Shown here one piece after another: positions 11,676 to 20,514 of a DNA stretch of 33,031 nt. Each line of letters begins with the position of its first letter. The first letter of the stretch is position 1. The stretch is from Paulinella micropora (Eukaryota; Cercozoa; Imbricatea; Euglyphida): contig BJOX01000037.1 of the NCBI GenBank assembly GCA_009731375.1, positions 800,493 through 833,523 on the forward strand. Reading direction: 5' to 3'. A program made the translations under genes and the position numbers. The notes under the pieces are model-generated. The model was not told the DNA's origin. It was given only the letters and a program-made list of their open reading frames with translations, and ran no database searches.

Positions 11676-12173
11676 TTATTATTCACAGTGAGATCGTAAG
11701 TACATTGTCTTTTTTAATGACATACCCTTGTATAAGGCGGATATCCTATGATATAGTATTAGGGTGCCAGTCCTAATAGCTATATCCGAAGTCGAGGTGT
11801 ATGTACCCGACCCTGCGATATACCGACACAAGTAGATATTGACCGTGCTCAGGTAGGACAGTATATAATCTATCGTACAAAATAATTTAATGAAAGTTTC
11901 AGAGAACATTTTATTTTCGAGAACATCATCCCAGGACTTGGAAAGGGTCATACCCTGGAACATCATCGCTCAATACACTAGCGATCCCCGTATACGGTGT
12001 AGTATCATCGTCTATCGACCTTTCGCACTCGTATGTTGCGATCGAATGCCAAGTTATATCACTGAGTCTTTTTAATATTCATATTGATAACTGATGATGC
12101 ATGATCAAATCATGATACGCCGTGGGCAATCAATCAGTTTATTTGAGACGCATAAAGAAAAATAGTTTCCTTG
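11282..12173 (-). other. 3' non-coding region of the LTR element, with (ATT)n
   Basis: About 890 bases between the third ORF and the polypurine tract. It has a T-rich tract near 11481-11502 and an (ATT)n microsatellite at about 11597-11674. Short open frames on both strands show no domain. Confidence 0.7.
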
Positions 12174-12974
12174 TTACTGCCTTCGTCGTCTGGCGCGGAT
12201 TTCTTTACCTGGTGGAGGACCACCAACAAAAGTCAGATCAAATTTTGACTGTTCGAGAATGTCCCAGATCTTATTAGGGATTCCGCCCAACGATAATTCA
12301 AAAGGGATATCAAGCACTCCTCTTGGCCGTGTCTGAATGGTCCACGCAGTGTAATCCTTGTCTCTGGGAGTAATTGTATCATCCCATGTCTCGAGACTTT
12401 TTGCGTCTTTATATACTGGCAGATAATGTCTTGCCTTTGGATCCTCAACCGGGTCCATACTTCTCCAAAACTGGAGTATCGGTTGTACTATTTTTGCGGC
12501 TGATGATATTTTGAGTGTCCGTGTGACACGCATCTGTCGTGGGACCGCCACGACCCGCATCAAGTATAAGTCTGAGAGAGTGTCATCAGCGACATGTTGT
12601 TCCGCTGGTCTCATCAGATAGAAAGCATCTTTCACCCATGCGATGGTTGCTATCGCATCGCCTTCCTTCCATCGCTCATGGACAATCTCAACGTTGCCCG
12701 CGTTTGGGTCAGTGTCCGTCCCCTCCTCCTCCTGGTGGACGTCCTTTGATCTCATCGACCTCATCGCCTTCCTCGGTTGGTCGTTGATAAGATCATTCCG
12801 CGCTCTCCTTAGCTGCGCCTCTGTGATCTTCTCCTTCTTTCCGCTATGCTCTCGCGGAGACTTGGACTGAGTCCCCACCGCGCTTGTGCGGTCAGTCTGC
12901 TCCTTACTGTCCACCTCACTCTCCTCCTTCTCAGCTATCGGTGCCCGATAAGCATCGTCTTGGTCTCTTTGAAA
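12174..12974 (-). CDS. third ORF of the LTR element, unknown product
   Basis: This frame is open from 12974 (after a TGA) to the stop at 12174, about 266 codons. It lies one frame off the integrase frame, which itself stays open after its TAA down to a TAG at 12935-12937, so the two overlap by about 38 bases. The first ATG in frame is near 12768 (MRSMRSKDVH). The N-terminal part is charged and disordered (PREHSGKKEKITEAQLRRAR). The C-terminal part is more globular, with WRSMDPVEDPKARHYLP and TAWTIQTRPRGVLDIP, and ends RARRRRQ. I see no signal peptide or membrane segment, so an envelope protein is unlikely. It might be a C-terminal extension of Pol reached by frameshift, or an accessory protein. 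Confidence 0.6.
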   Translation of the reverse strand, partial: FQRDQDDAYRAPIAEKEESEVDSKEQTDRTSAVGTQSKSPREHSGKKEKITEAQLRRARNDLINDQPRKAMRSMRSKDVHQEEEGTDTDPNAGNVEIVHERWKEGDAIATIAWVKDAFYLMRPAEQHVADDTLSDLYLMRVVAVPRQMRVTRTLKISSAAKIVQPILQFWRSMDPVEDPKARHYLPVYKDAKSLETWDDTITPRDKDYTAWTIQTRPRGVLDIPFELSLGGIPNKIWDILEQSKFDLTFVGGPPPGKEIRARRRRQ

Positions 12975-13063
12975 TCATCTTTCATCCGTTTTAACGCCTC
13001 CTCAACGGATTCATCTTCCAATAAGAAGGGATCATACTTAATCAGCCTTATTACATTTACAAT

Positions 13064-13999
13064 TTACACCTTCCCTCTACCCCTGATCTTGTAGTTCAGA
13101 AGTCCCGGCTGTTCCATAATCTGATAAAGTCCTTTCCAGTGAGTGAACAGCTTAGAGCTGACTCCTTTCGGGACTTGAGGATGGTACAATAGTACAATAT
13201 CCCCGACCTGGAACTTGATCTGATCCAAGTGCGCTTGTCGCACCCCTTCAGCGTCAGTCTTTCGGCGCTCCGCCTCTCTATGCGCCCTGACTATTTGTTC
13301 CGCCTCCATCTTCACTCTAAGTCTCATCCCAAACAACTCATCCGCATCCGCCCAAGTGTCTTTTGGGTGAAGGAGCGAAGTCGGGATATCAGGCTCACGC
13401 CCATATACTAACTGATATGGCGAGATTGAGCTCTTCGAGCCTCCTAACGCCGTAGAGGGTAGACAGTTCATTGCAAACGCAAATGATGGTGCTGCCTCGA
13501 CCCATGCTCTTTGATTCTCCTTCTTCGTGCAATACATCTTTAGCGAGGCTTTGAGGGGTCTGTGTACCCGCTCGATTTTCCCATTTGCTCGCGGGTTATA
13601 GGCAGTAACATATTGCCATTTCATCCCGTAATACTTAGATAGTTTGTCGATGACCTCGTTATTAAAGTCCGAGCCTCGATCAGAACATATCTTTCTTGGT
13701 ACTCCGATCTGTGAGATGATCCTATCGATCAGCGCCTCGGCCGTCGTCTTGCCGGTAACGTCTTTGACAGGGATGATCCACACATAGTTGGTGGCTCTGT
13801 CAATAGCCGTAAGGAGGTATTTGTAACCATCCTTCGATTCTGGGAAAGGTCCCACATGATCAATGTGTATAAACTCAAACATCCCCGCATGAAGAGGAAA
13901 TTCGCCAATCAGGCCGAAATTTGCCTTCAGTGGTGTTTTGTTTATCTTGCACGGGATGCATGCATCCACCGCCTGATCTATCTCCTCCTTCATCTTCTT
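13064..13999 (-). CDS. integrase region (catalytic core and C-terminal domain)
   Basis: Open from just after the in-frame TAA at 14000-14002 to the TAA at 13064-13066. It begins with ACIPCK, the cysteine pair of the HHCC zinc domain whose histidines lie upstream of that stop. The catalytic core follows with the D,D,E triad: D in HIDHVGPF (about 13855), D in CSDRGSDF (about 13680) and E in GKIERVHR (about 13577). The C-terminal part contains VGDIVLLYHPQVP and KLFTHWKGLYQI, a GPY/F-type module. No chromodomain is seen. The core looks intact, but the zinc domain is divided by the stop codon. Translation would need readthrough, or the copy is dead. Confidence 0.88.
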   Translation of the reverse strand, partial: KKMKEEIDQAVDACIPCKINKTPLKANFGLIGEFPLHAGMFEFIHIDHVGPFPESKDGYKYLLTAIDRATNYVWIIPVKDVTGKTTAEALIDRIISQIGVPRKICSDRGSDFNNEVIDKLSKYYGMKWQYVTAYNPRANGKIERVHRPLKASLKMYCTKKENQRAWVEAAPSFAFAMNCLPSTALGGSKSSISPYQLVYGREPDIPTSLLHPKDTWADADELFGMRLRVKMEAEQIVRAHREAERRKTDAEGVRQAHLDQIKFQVGDIVLLYHPQVPKGVSSKLFTHWKGLYQIMEQPGLLNYKIRGRGKV

Positions 14000-16861
14000 T
14001 TACCAGAATCGCCTCGCTGCGAACATGTGAGTTCGTTGTCGACCCGGATGCGCCAAAAGTGGGCAATTGTGGGCTGCGACAAATATAAATCGTCTCAGAC
14101 TCTCCGGTACCCAAAGGTTCCATTTGTCCGGCTGTGACGCATAGCGACCGTGAAGGCCCTTGTACCACAGTAGACCATCTCTCCATCCCATCTCCTTCAT
14201 CTGATCTTTGATCGCTTTCGTCATCCGTAGCTCATCCGGGTTCTGATATAACTGTATCAGTTCTTTAAACTCCGGATCTTGAGCCTGTTGTTGCCTCCAT
14301 GCGGTAGGCGAGGCTATATGGATAGTACCATCTTCTAGCCGTACCCCGATTCTTTCCGGGTCATCGTCTAGGTCACTTCTCCGCTCTTGAGGAGGCTCCG
14401 CATAAACTTCCTGCGTCTCCTCTTCCTCTCTTATGTTCGCCTTCGCATTCTCATATACCTCATAGGACCACTCAGCGTCCTCCTGGGTATGTAGCTCACA
14501 ACATATCCCGTGATCCGGGCCTTGTGGACTGTACCGTAGACCTGTGCGGTCATATCGGACTCCACTCGCCATCTCCATCGCCTCAATGTGGCTGACCTCA
14601 TACACCTTGTCAGTGGACAAGTCTTCCATCTCCACCGTGGACACCAACGCCGATACTTCTGAGTTAAACTCTAGCCTAGAGAGGCTATCAGCGACCACAT
14701 TTCGCTTTCCCGGTAGATGGACCATTGTAAAATCGAAACAAGACAAGAACGCTTGCCACCGCGCCAGCCGTCCCGTCTGTTCATGATTCATCAACCATAA
14801 CAGGTTATGATGATCAGTTCTGACAGTAAATTGAGGTCCTCCCCACAAATACTCTCTGAGCCTCTTGAGGGCCCACACTACCGCCAACGCCTCTCTTTGC
14901 CTTGTGCAATAGTTTCTCTCCGCCGCACACAACTTCCTACTAATAAACATGATTGGGCGTAATTTCTTCTCCTCATCCTCTTGTTGTAATACAGCCCCAA
15001 TCGCAAACTTAGATGCGTCTGTATCGACTACGAATTGTTTCGTAAAGTCGGGCATCGTTAACACCAGTCCTCCGTCTTTCGGGTCTTTGTAAATGAGATC
15101 TTTGAGCGCATGAAACGCTTGCAAAGCCTCTTCGTCCCACTTCTCAAAGTCTCCAAAATCTATCATTTTCTCCACTTTAGCCCGTGTTGCACCCCAATCG
15201 GGTATAAACTGGCTATAGTATTGCGCCATCGCAAGGAATGAGTGCAATTCAGTGCGGTTCTTCGGTATCGGTCGATTCATAATCTCCTCCCTCTTCTCTT
15301 TGGATATCGAGACTCGATTATGGGAGATCTCGTACCCTAAGTATGTCACACTCGTCTTGGCAAGTTGACACTTCTTTAGATTGCACTTCAGGCCAAAAGC
15401 TCCGATGCGCCTGAATATATCGGACAAATGATCGATATGCTCCTCCATTGTGTTAGAGTATACGATAATGTCATCGATATAGCAAAATGCATATTCTCCC
15501 GCCTTCTGTCCCCGCCTTCTCATAAAGCCACCGTCAGACAAATCATCGTACTGACTGCTCAACATCTTCTGCATCGCCTTCTGGAAAAGTCCTGGGGCTT
15601 GCTTGAGGCCCATCGGAAGCACTTTCCATTGGTATATTTCCATACCCACCACAAACGCCGTCAACCATCTGGACTTTTCCTCCAGTGGTATCTGCCAGAA
15701 GCCATTATTAAGGTCAATGACCGAATAGAATTTTTCATTCCGCAGTACTCTCCTTCCTTCTTCTAATGTCGGGAGAGGATTTCTCTCTTCCTCCAGCACC
15801 TTGTTAACACGAGCATAGTTGACTGTCAGGCGCCATTCACCTCCTGGCTTCGGCACTATTCTCGGTTGTGAGACTATTGGAGATGTCGATTTCTCAATAA
15901 AGTCCTCATTGAGCAGCTGTCTTGCTAGCTCCTCCGCTATCTTCGCCTCATGTATACTCAAATTCGCCCTTCGTGGTGCCGGTGACGGCTCCGCACCCGG
16001 TATTTTGTAAATAACCGCAGTGAAATCTTCAGGCTTGACACCACCTGCATGTGGAGGGTCAAAAATTTCCTTGTTCGCCTCTAATTTGGCTTTTAAAAGC
16101 TCCTTCTCCTTCTCCGTGCCTACTCCTTCTTCCAATATTTTCCGCGCCGCCTCTTGAAAATCTTCATCAGACATCTGCTTATGCTGCTTGAGGGGTTCTC
16201 TGTCCTCCTCCAAGCCTAAGTCCTCTTCCGAGACATCATCTAGGCCCGTCTTTTCATACGTGACCGTGTCCGGCTCATCATCTTTACCGAGCTCCACCAG
16301 CATGTCAATGAGTCTCGCGTATTGCAAAGGAGCTTTACGGGTGTAAAAACCATCAAAGCATGTGAATGCTTGCGGTATCAATTTCAACTTGTCGAGGTCT
16401 CTGAGCTTCCGCTTGTATGCACTGCTCTGCTCACGAGTTCCCATACGACAAGCCACCACTAGCTGTTGCTTGCGAGAGGGTACCGGTATAGGATGATCAA
16501 TAAGCCGGTCCCTTATTTCCTGCGCCCATATCGCCTTCTCATTATATGGCAGGATAATAGTATACGGCTTATTATTTTCGAATAAAGTCCGTAAGCATTT
16601 CTTCACTTCAGACAGTGAACGCGGCCACGTGGGCTCGTCACCCCAGAAATCAGTAATAAAACTTTTAATAGTTTCTGGTGGAGTATCCGGGATTCGCCCC
16701 GTTCTCCTTGGTACAAACGCCTCCCTTTTTTCTTCTCCTACTTTCGCATGGAAACAGTATCCGTTAGTAATATGGACATCTGTTCCTACTCCTTCCGCGA
16801 ATCTCGCCAACGACGGGCTTCTTTGTGCGACACATATAATCTCCTCCTTTCGCTTCTCGAG
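14000..16861 (-). CDS. reverse transcriptase and RNase H, with start of integrase zinc domain
   Basis: The frame is open from directly after the TAA at 16862-16864 to the TAA at 14000-14002, about 954 codons. There is no obvious ATG at its start, which fits expression as part of a polyprotein. The N-terminal ~300 residues are a linker of unknown role. The RT then shows WRLTVNYARVNKV, FYSVIDLNNGFWQIPL, LPMGLKQAPGLFQKAMQKML and the catalytic FCYIDDIIVYS (15470-15487). RNase H shows VVDTDASKFAIGAVLQQ, REALAVVWALKRL and VRTDHHNLLWL. It ends with AAHNCPLLAHPGRQRTH, the histidine half of the integrase zinc domain. About 26 residues separate QKML from YIDD, longer than the usual dozen or so. Confidence 0.93.
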   Translation of the reverse strand, partial: LEKRKEEIICVAQRSPSLARFAEGVGTDVHITNGYCFHAKVGEEKREAFVPRRTGRIPDTPPETIKSFITDFWGDEPTWPRSLSEVKKCLRTLFENNKPYTIILPYNEKAIWAQEIRDRLIDHPIPVPSRKQQLVVACRMGTREQSSAYKRKLRDLDKLKLIPQAFTCFDGFYTRKAPLQYARLIDMLVELGKDDEPDTVTYEKTGLDDVSEEDLGLEEDREPLKQHKQMSDEDFQEAARKILEEGVGTEKEKELLKAKLEANKEIFDPPHAGGVKPEDFTAVIYKIPGAEPSPAPRRANLSIHEAKIAEELARQLLNEDFIEKSTSPIVSQPRIVPKPGGEWRLTVNYARVNKVLEEERNPLPTLEEGRRVLRNEKFYSVIDLNNGFWQIPLEEKSRWLTAFVVGMEIYQWKVLPMGLKQAPGLFQKAMQKMLSSQYDDLSDGGFMRRRGQKAGEYAFCYIDDIIVYSNTMEEHIDHLSDIFRRIGAFGLKCNLKKCQLAKTSVTYLGYEISHNRVSISKEKREEIMNRPIPKNRTELHSFLAMAQYYSQFIPDWGATRAKVEKMIDFGDFEKWDEEALQAFHALKDLIYKDPKDGGLVLTMPDFTKQFVVDTDASKFAIGAVLQQEDEEKKLRPIMFISRKLCAAERNYCTRQREALAVVWALKRLREYLWGGPQFTVRTDHHNLLWLMNHEQTGRLARWQAFLSCFDFTMVHLPGKRNVVADSLSRLEFNSEVSALVSTVEMEDLSTDKVYEVSHIEAMEMASGVRYDRTGLRYSPQGPDHGICCELHTQEDAEWSYEVYENAKANIREEEETQEVYAEPPQERRSDLDDDPERIGVRLEDGTIHIASPTAWRQQQAQDPEFKELIQLYQNPDELRMTKAIKDQMKEMGWRDGLLWYKGLHGRYASQPDKWNLWVPESLRRFIFVAAHNCPLLAHPGRQRTHMFAARRFW

Positions 16862-17956
16862 TTAAGTCATTAATAGATTTTTGTCCCAATGGCATGTCGG
16901 AACTGTGACAGTGCACACTTGGGATTCCCAAGTGTCGGTCCAGGACAGCTCATCCGGTCTTACGACATGGGGGTGAACGTACACCTCAAGTGCCTCATGT
17001 GCGATGGCCATCTTTTTGTGATCCGTCGCTAGACTCAGCTCATAAGCCTCATAAGAGTCAGTAGCGTTGAAGGGATCAATATCGTTCTCTTCTCCTCTTT
17101 TTACTCCATATATCACTCGCCGTGCGGCGCAATCAATCACAGCCCCCATCGTAGCCAATTGGTCATACGATAGTAATATTGACCCGTGGTAACCGGGGAC
17201 GACATAGAGGTCCATACGGTATACTCGTGCGGATTTCAATTTAAAGGTCAGTGTGATGATTCCCGTGATATCCGTCCGGCTGCTCACTCCTTTGAGAGTG
17301 CCCGTTGACTTTTTCATATTTCCGTCCACCCAGTCCCGGTATCGATTAAAAAACTTCCGGCCGACAATATTAATATTCGCCATCGTATCATTACCAACTT
17401 TTAATATTGTCTTCAATGTTTCACAATAAAGTTCCGTATAACACAGAGCATCGGGCCTGTGTATATTGGCTGCGAGAACAAGAACTTTACGTTCCAAATT
17501 TTGGAGTCTTGTCTCTAAGTTTTTCAACTCCTCCTTCTTCTCCTCCTGCTTCACCTCATTAACATTTTTATTATTCTGCGGTACTGGTGCGTTTACTATT
17601 TGAGCGACATTGTCTTGTGGTACTTGAGTACACACATTGTCTTTTTGCTCGCCACCCGCCGCGACCGTAGACATTGAGTCTGTTCGTGGTTGTTTGCTTG
17701 GCCGAGGCGATACGTCTGCCATTGGCCTCCTCGCCTCCATCGCAAGTCTCGCCTTCCTATTTGCATCAGTTATCATTGGTAACCGTGCTGTATGAACGGG
17801 TATGAGACTACCTTGGGGCTGCAGTCTCTGTGTACCCACATCTTTGTTTTCACATAGAGGAAGCGTTGGCCCAGTCTGCACAACAGCATTAGAAAGCACT
17901 GTGACTTTAGGGTTAAACTTCACAGTCTTCTCCTTCCTCTCTTCTTCCCCCTCCAG
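16862..17956 (-). CDS. protease region with variant active site
   Basis: In the same frame as Gag and Pol, open from after the TGA at 17957-17959 to the TAA at 16862-16864, about 364 codons. The first ~130 residues are polar and disordered, then a probable coiled coil (EEKKEELKNLETRLQNLERK). The folded part contains LKVGNDTMANINIVGRKFF and, about 75 residues later, SILLSYDQLATMGAVIDC. The second phrase matches the ILG-x-D-x-L...GAVID end of retropepsins. The first aligns with the D-T/S-G-A active site, but the glycine is replaced by methionine. It may be a divergent aspartic protease, or an inactive one. Confidence 0.7.
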   Translation of the reverse strand: MEGEEERKEKTVKFNPKVTVLSNAVVQTGPTLPLCENKDVGTQRLQPQGSLIPVHTARLPMITDANRKARLAMEARRPMADVSPRPSKQPRTDSMSTVAAGGEQKDNVCTQVPQDNVAQIVNAPVPQNNKNVNEVKQEEKKEELKNLETRLQNLERKVLVLAANIHRPDALCYTELYCETLKTILKVGNDTMANINIVGRKFFNRYRDWVDGNMKKSTGTLKGVSSRTDITGIITLTFKLKSARVYRMDLYVVPGYHGSILLSYDQLATMGAVIDCAARRVIYGVKRGEENDIDPFNATDSYEAYELSLATDHKKMAIAHEALEVYVHPHVVRPDELSWTDTWESQVCTVTVPTCHWDKNLLMT

Positions 17957-19693
17957 TCATTCCACCACCTCGAAACGATTACCTTGAGTAGTGTCCGGGT
18001 AGGATGACGTATCGGTCTCCGAGGCAGTGTTGTAGGCCTGAGCTCGACCGAAATTTGGGTTGGAGCTTGCCCACGAGCCTCCTCCTCCTCTGGGTGGGGG
18101 GGCTGGAGCTCGAACAGCTCTCCCTCCATAAGGGGTATATCCCCGACCTCCTCCTCTTCCTCTCTGAGGGGTTCCCTGCCACCTCGAGGCTCCTCTCCAT
18201 GTTCCTCGTCCTCCTCCTCCTCCTCCTCCTCCTCGTCCTCCTGCTCCTGCTCCTCCTTCTCGTCCTCTTTGAGAGGCCTTTAAGTTCTTTTGTCTCTCCC
18301 TTTCCTCCTTCTTCTCCTTCATCCTCTTCATGTAGGTAATGATTGCCTCTCGTAACTCCTCATCATCACACATATTGGCATACCAACCTTCGTTCACAGC
18401 GGCAATCTGAAGCATATTGAAAAGGCCCGGTTCCTTGCCTTCCGTCCTGCTCAGAAAATTTGCCCTTGCTGTTGGGTTCTGCCTATCATGATTGAAAGAG
18501 CAGTCTCTGTTCTCCATCTGTGCCTTACACTGCAAGCCCGCGAACCACCTCCAACATGCGGTCTTCAGGTCTGGCTCTCTCTGTCTCTTCCAACCGGCAA
18601 CTCTGTTTGTGTACGTGGCTTGTGCGCCAACAGGTACACCGCCTGCCTGTGCCGTATGTGCCTCCGTGAGCGAGTCCATGTTTGAGCATGCACTCATCAC
18701 TTCTTGAAACAGTGCTGACGGAGCAACGCTTTGAACCGTATTTTCGAACACGTGTGTCTCGAGGAAGTTCTTGGACTTCACTGAGCTAAACGTCGAGCAT
18801 TGTTGTATGAGCTGAGTAAGCTTACTCGGGTTAACTGTGTGTAACGCCGAAAAGAAATAGAGGATGATCGACTTGCGGCCATAGAATAGCCCATAGGAGG
18901 AAACTACCTCCGTAAGGGTCGCCGCCAAGCCAACAGCACTCCTCAAACTCATCGCCACTGTCTCAAAGATTTCAAATCCTATGAGAGTACCAGTGCAGAG
19001 ATGCTGGTATCCATGAGATTGAAAATATGAAATGAGTGTGGCCACCGCCAGTTCACACTGAGCGTCTAGGCCTGTTGCATTGTTTCTCTTAATCTCCTCC
19101 TTCTTTCTCAAAAACTTGTACTGTGTCAGATCAAATCCCTCCGAGACTAGAGATTGGTCAAAAACAGTAACAAGGGCCTCGTATTCCTGCGTTTCGTCGC
19201 AAGGAAAAGCCTTCATGCAGGCATTGATCTCTTTGAGCTTGCTCAAAAGCGAAGCATCAGAGTCTTTGTCTGAGCTCGTCTTGGCATATAGCATGAGACT
19301 TGCCACTCCTCCTTTCTTCCCCTTGAAGGCATTTATGATGTTCTGTCTGTCCTTCTTCTCCGTGTTTGTGACCACCACCGTAGTTGAGCCCGAGGGTGCA
19401 GGGGCTGGTGGGGCAGGAGCTGGTGGGGTCAAATATGTCGGAGGATGTGCCTTTGCACCACTCACTTTTGCTTTCATTCTTTCCAGTCTCATCGTCTTCT
19501 CGAACTTCTCATTCTCTTTCGCCTTCTCCTTCTCAGATATCACCAGCTTTTGAGCATGAGTGATAAAGGCCACCAATTCAGAAGCAGATCTGAGAAAATT
19601 ATATTTCTCCACATATTGGTCAACACCTGCTTTGTTGGCGACCGGTGGTGCGTTACTAAGTGATTTAAGGACAGAGTGATCCTTGGTAGGAAT
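17957..19693 (-). CDS. Gag (partial, 5' end in gap) with CCCH zinc finger and RGG region
   Basis: The frame is open from the gap edge at 19693 to a TGA at 17957-17959, so the true start is lost or lies beyond the gap. The first third is charged and Lys/Glu-rich with a Pro/Ala linker (YLTPPAPAPPAPAP). A helical, capsid-like middle follows. At about 18555-18485 the sequence ACWRWFAGLQCKAQMENRDC followed by SFNH gives C-x8-C-x8-C-x3-H, a CCCH-type finger and not the CCHC knuckle usual in Gag. After a Lys/Glu helix comes a long Gly-Arg stretch (RGRGGGRGY, GGRAVRAPAPPPRGGGG), an RGG-type RNA-binding tail. It ends NRFEVVE just before the TGA. Position and composition support Gag, although no capsid family is recognised. 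Confidence 0.75.
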   Translation of the reverse strand: MPTKDHSVLKSLSNAPPVANKAGVDQYVEKYNFLRSASELVAFITHAQKLVISEKEKAKENEKFEKTMRLERMKAKVSGAKAHPPTYLTPPAPAPPAPAPSGSTTVVVTNTEKKDRQNIINAFKGKKGGVASLMLYAKTSSDKDSDASLLSKLKEINACMKAFPCDETQEYEALVTVFDQSLVSEGFDLTQYKFLRKKEEIKRNNATGLDAQCELAVATLISYFQSHGYQHLCTGTLIGFEIFETVAMSLRSAVGLAATLTEVVSSYGLFYGRKSIILYFFSALHTVNPSKLTQLIQQCSTFSSVKSKNFLETHVFENTVQSVAPSALFQEVMSACSNMDSLTEAHTAQAGGVPVGAQATYTNRVAGWKRQREPDLKTACWRWFAGLQCKAQMENRDCSFNHDRQNPTARANFLSRTEGKEPGLFNMLQIAAVNEGWYANMCDDEELREAIITYMKRMKEKKEERERQKNLKASQRGREGGAGAGGRGGGGGGGGRGTWRGASRWQGTPQRGRGGGRGYTPYGGRAVRAPAPPPRGGGGSWASSNPNFGRAQAYNTASETDTSSYPDTTQGNRFEVVE

Positions 19694-20194
19694 NNNNNNN
19701 NNNNNNNNNNNNNNNNNNNNNNNNNNNNNNNNNNNNNNNNNNNNNNNNNNNNNNNNNNNNNNNNNNNNNNNNNNNNNNNNNNNNNNNNNNNNNNNNNNNN
19801 NNNNNNNNNNNNNNNNNNNNNNNNNNNNNNNNNNNNNNNNNNNNNNNNNNNNNNNNNNNNNNNNNNNNNNNNNNNNNNNNNNNNNNNNNNNNNNNNNNNN
19901 NNNNNNNNNNNNNNNNNNNNNNNNNNNNNNNNNNNNNNNNNNNNNNNNNNNNNNNNNNNNNNNNNNNNNNNNNNNNNNNNNNNNNNNNNNNNNNNNNNNN
20001 NNNNNNNNNNNNNNNNNNNNNNNNNNNNNNNNNNNNNNNNNNNNNNNNNNNNNNNNNNNNNNNNNNNNNNNNNNNNNNNNNNNNNNNNNNNNNNNNNNNN
20101 NNNNNNNNNNNNNNNNNNNNNNNNNNNNNNNNNNNNNNNNNNNNNNNNNNNNNNNNNNNNNNNNNNNNNNNNNNNNNNNNNNNNNNNNNNNNNN
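19694..20194. other. assembly gap (501 N) inside the Gag region
   Basis: Run of N. It borders a (GAA)n microsatellite on the right, which probably caused the gap. The true length and frame across it are unknown. Confidence 0.95.
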
Positions 20195-20263
20195 TAGAAG
20201 AAGAAGAAGAAGAAGAAGAAGAAGAAGAAGAAGAAGAAGAAGAAGAAGAAGAAGAAGAAGAAG
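20195..20263. repeat. (GAA)n microsatellite
   Basis: About 22 AGA/GAA triplets abut the gap. Confidence 0.95.
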
Positions 20264-20514
20264 GCAGGTGGTAAGGGATTACCATATGCTCCTCCTCCTC
20301 CCGTCTCTTCTTGTTCAAATCCTCCTTCATCTTCGTCTCCTCCATATCTTCTTTCATCATCCCAGCCCTCTTCTACTCCTCCTCCTACTCCTTCATCTCC
20401 TCCTCCTCCTCCTCCTTCATTCAGTCCTCTTCCTCCTCCTCCTCCTGCTTCTTCTTCTTCTCTTATTTGTTCTGCCTCCGAGAATTCACTCACTTCGGCG
20501 GTCTCTGTCGACAT
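20195..20514 (-). CDS. candidate N-terminus of Gag, acidic and Gly-rich
   Basis: A real ATG at 20514 opens a frame beginning MSTETAEVSEFSEAEQIREE, then Glu/Gly-rich, down to NPLPPAF, where it enters a (CTT)n microsatellite (read as Phe) and the gap. It lies where the start of Gag is expected, downstream of the primer binding site. Whether it joins the main Gag frame cannot be seen, because the gap length may be nominal. It may alternatively be a separate small ORF. Confidence 0.4.

Noticed and set aside
12935-12977. Programmed -1 slippery site between the integrase tail and the third ORF
   Set aside because: No X XXY YYZ heptamer fits the frame within the overlap; TTTCAAA does not meet the rule.
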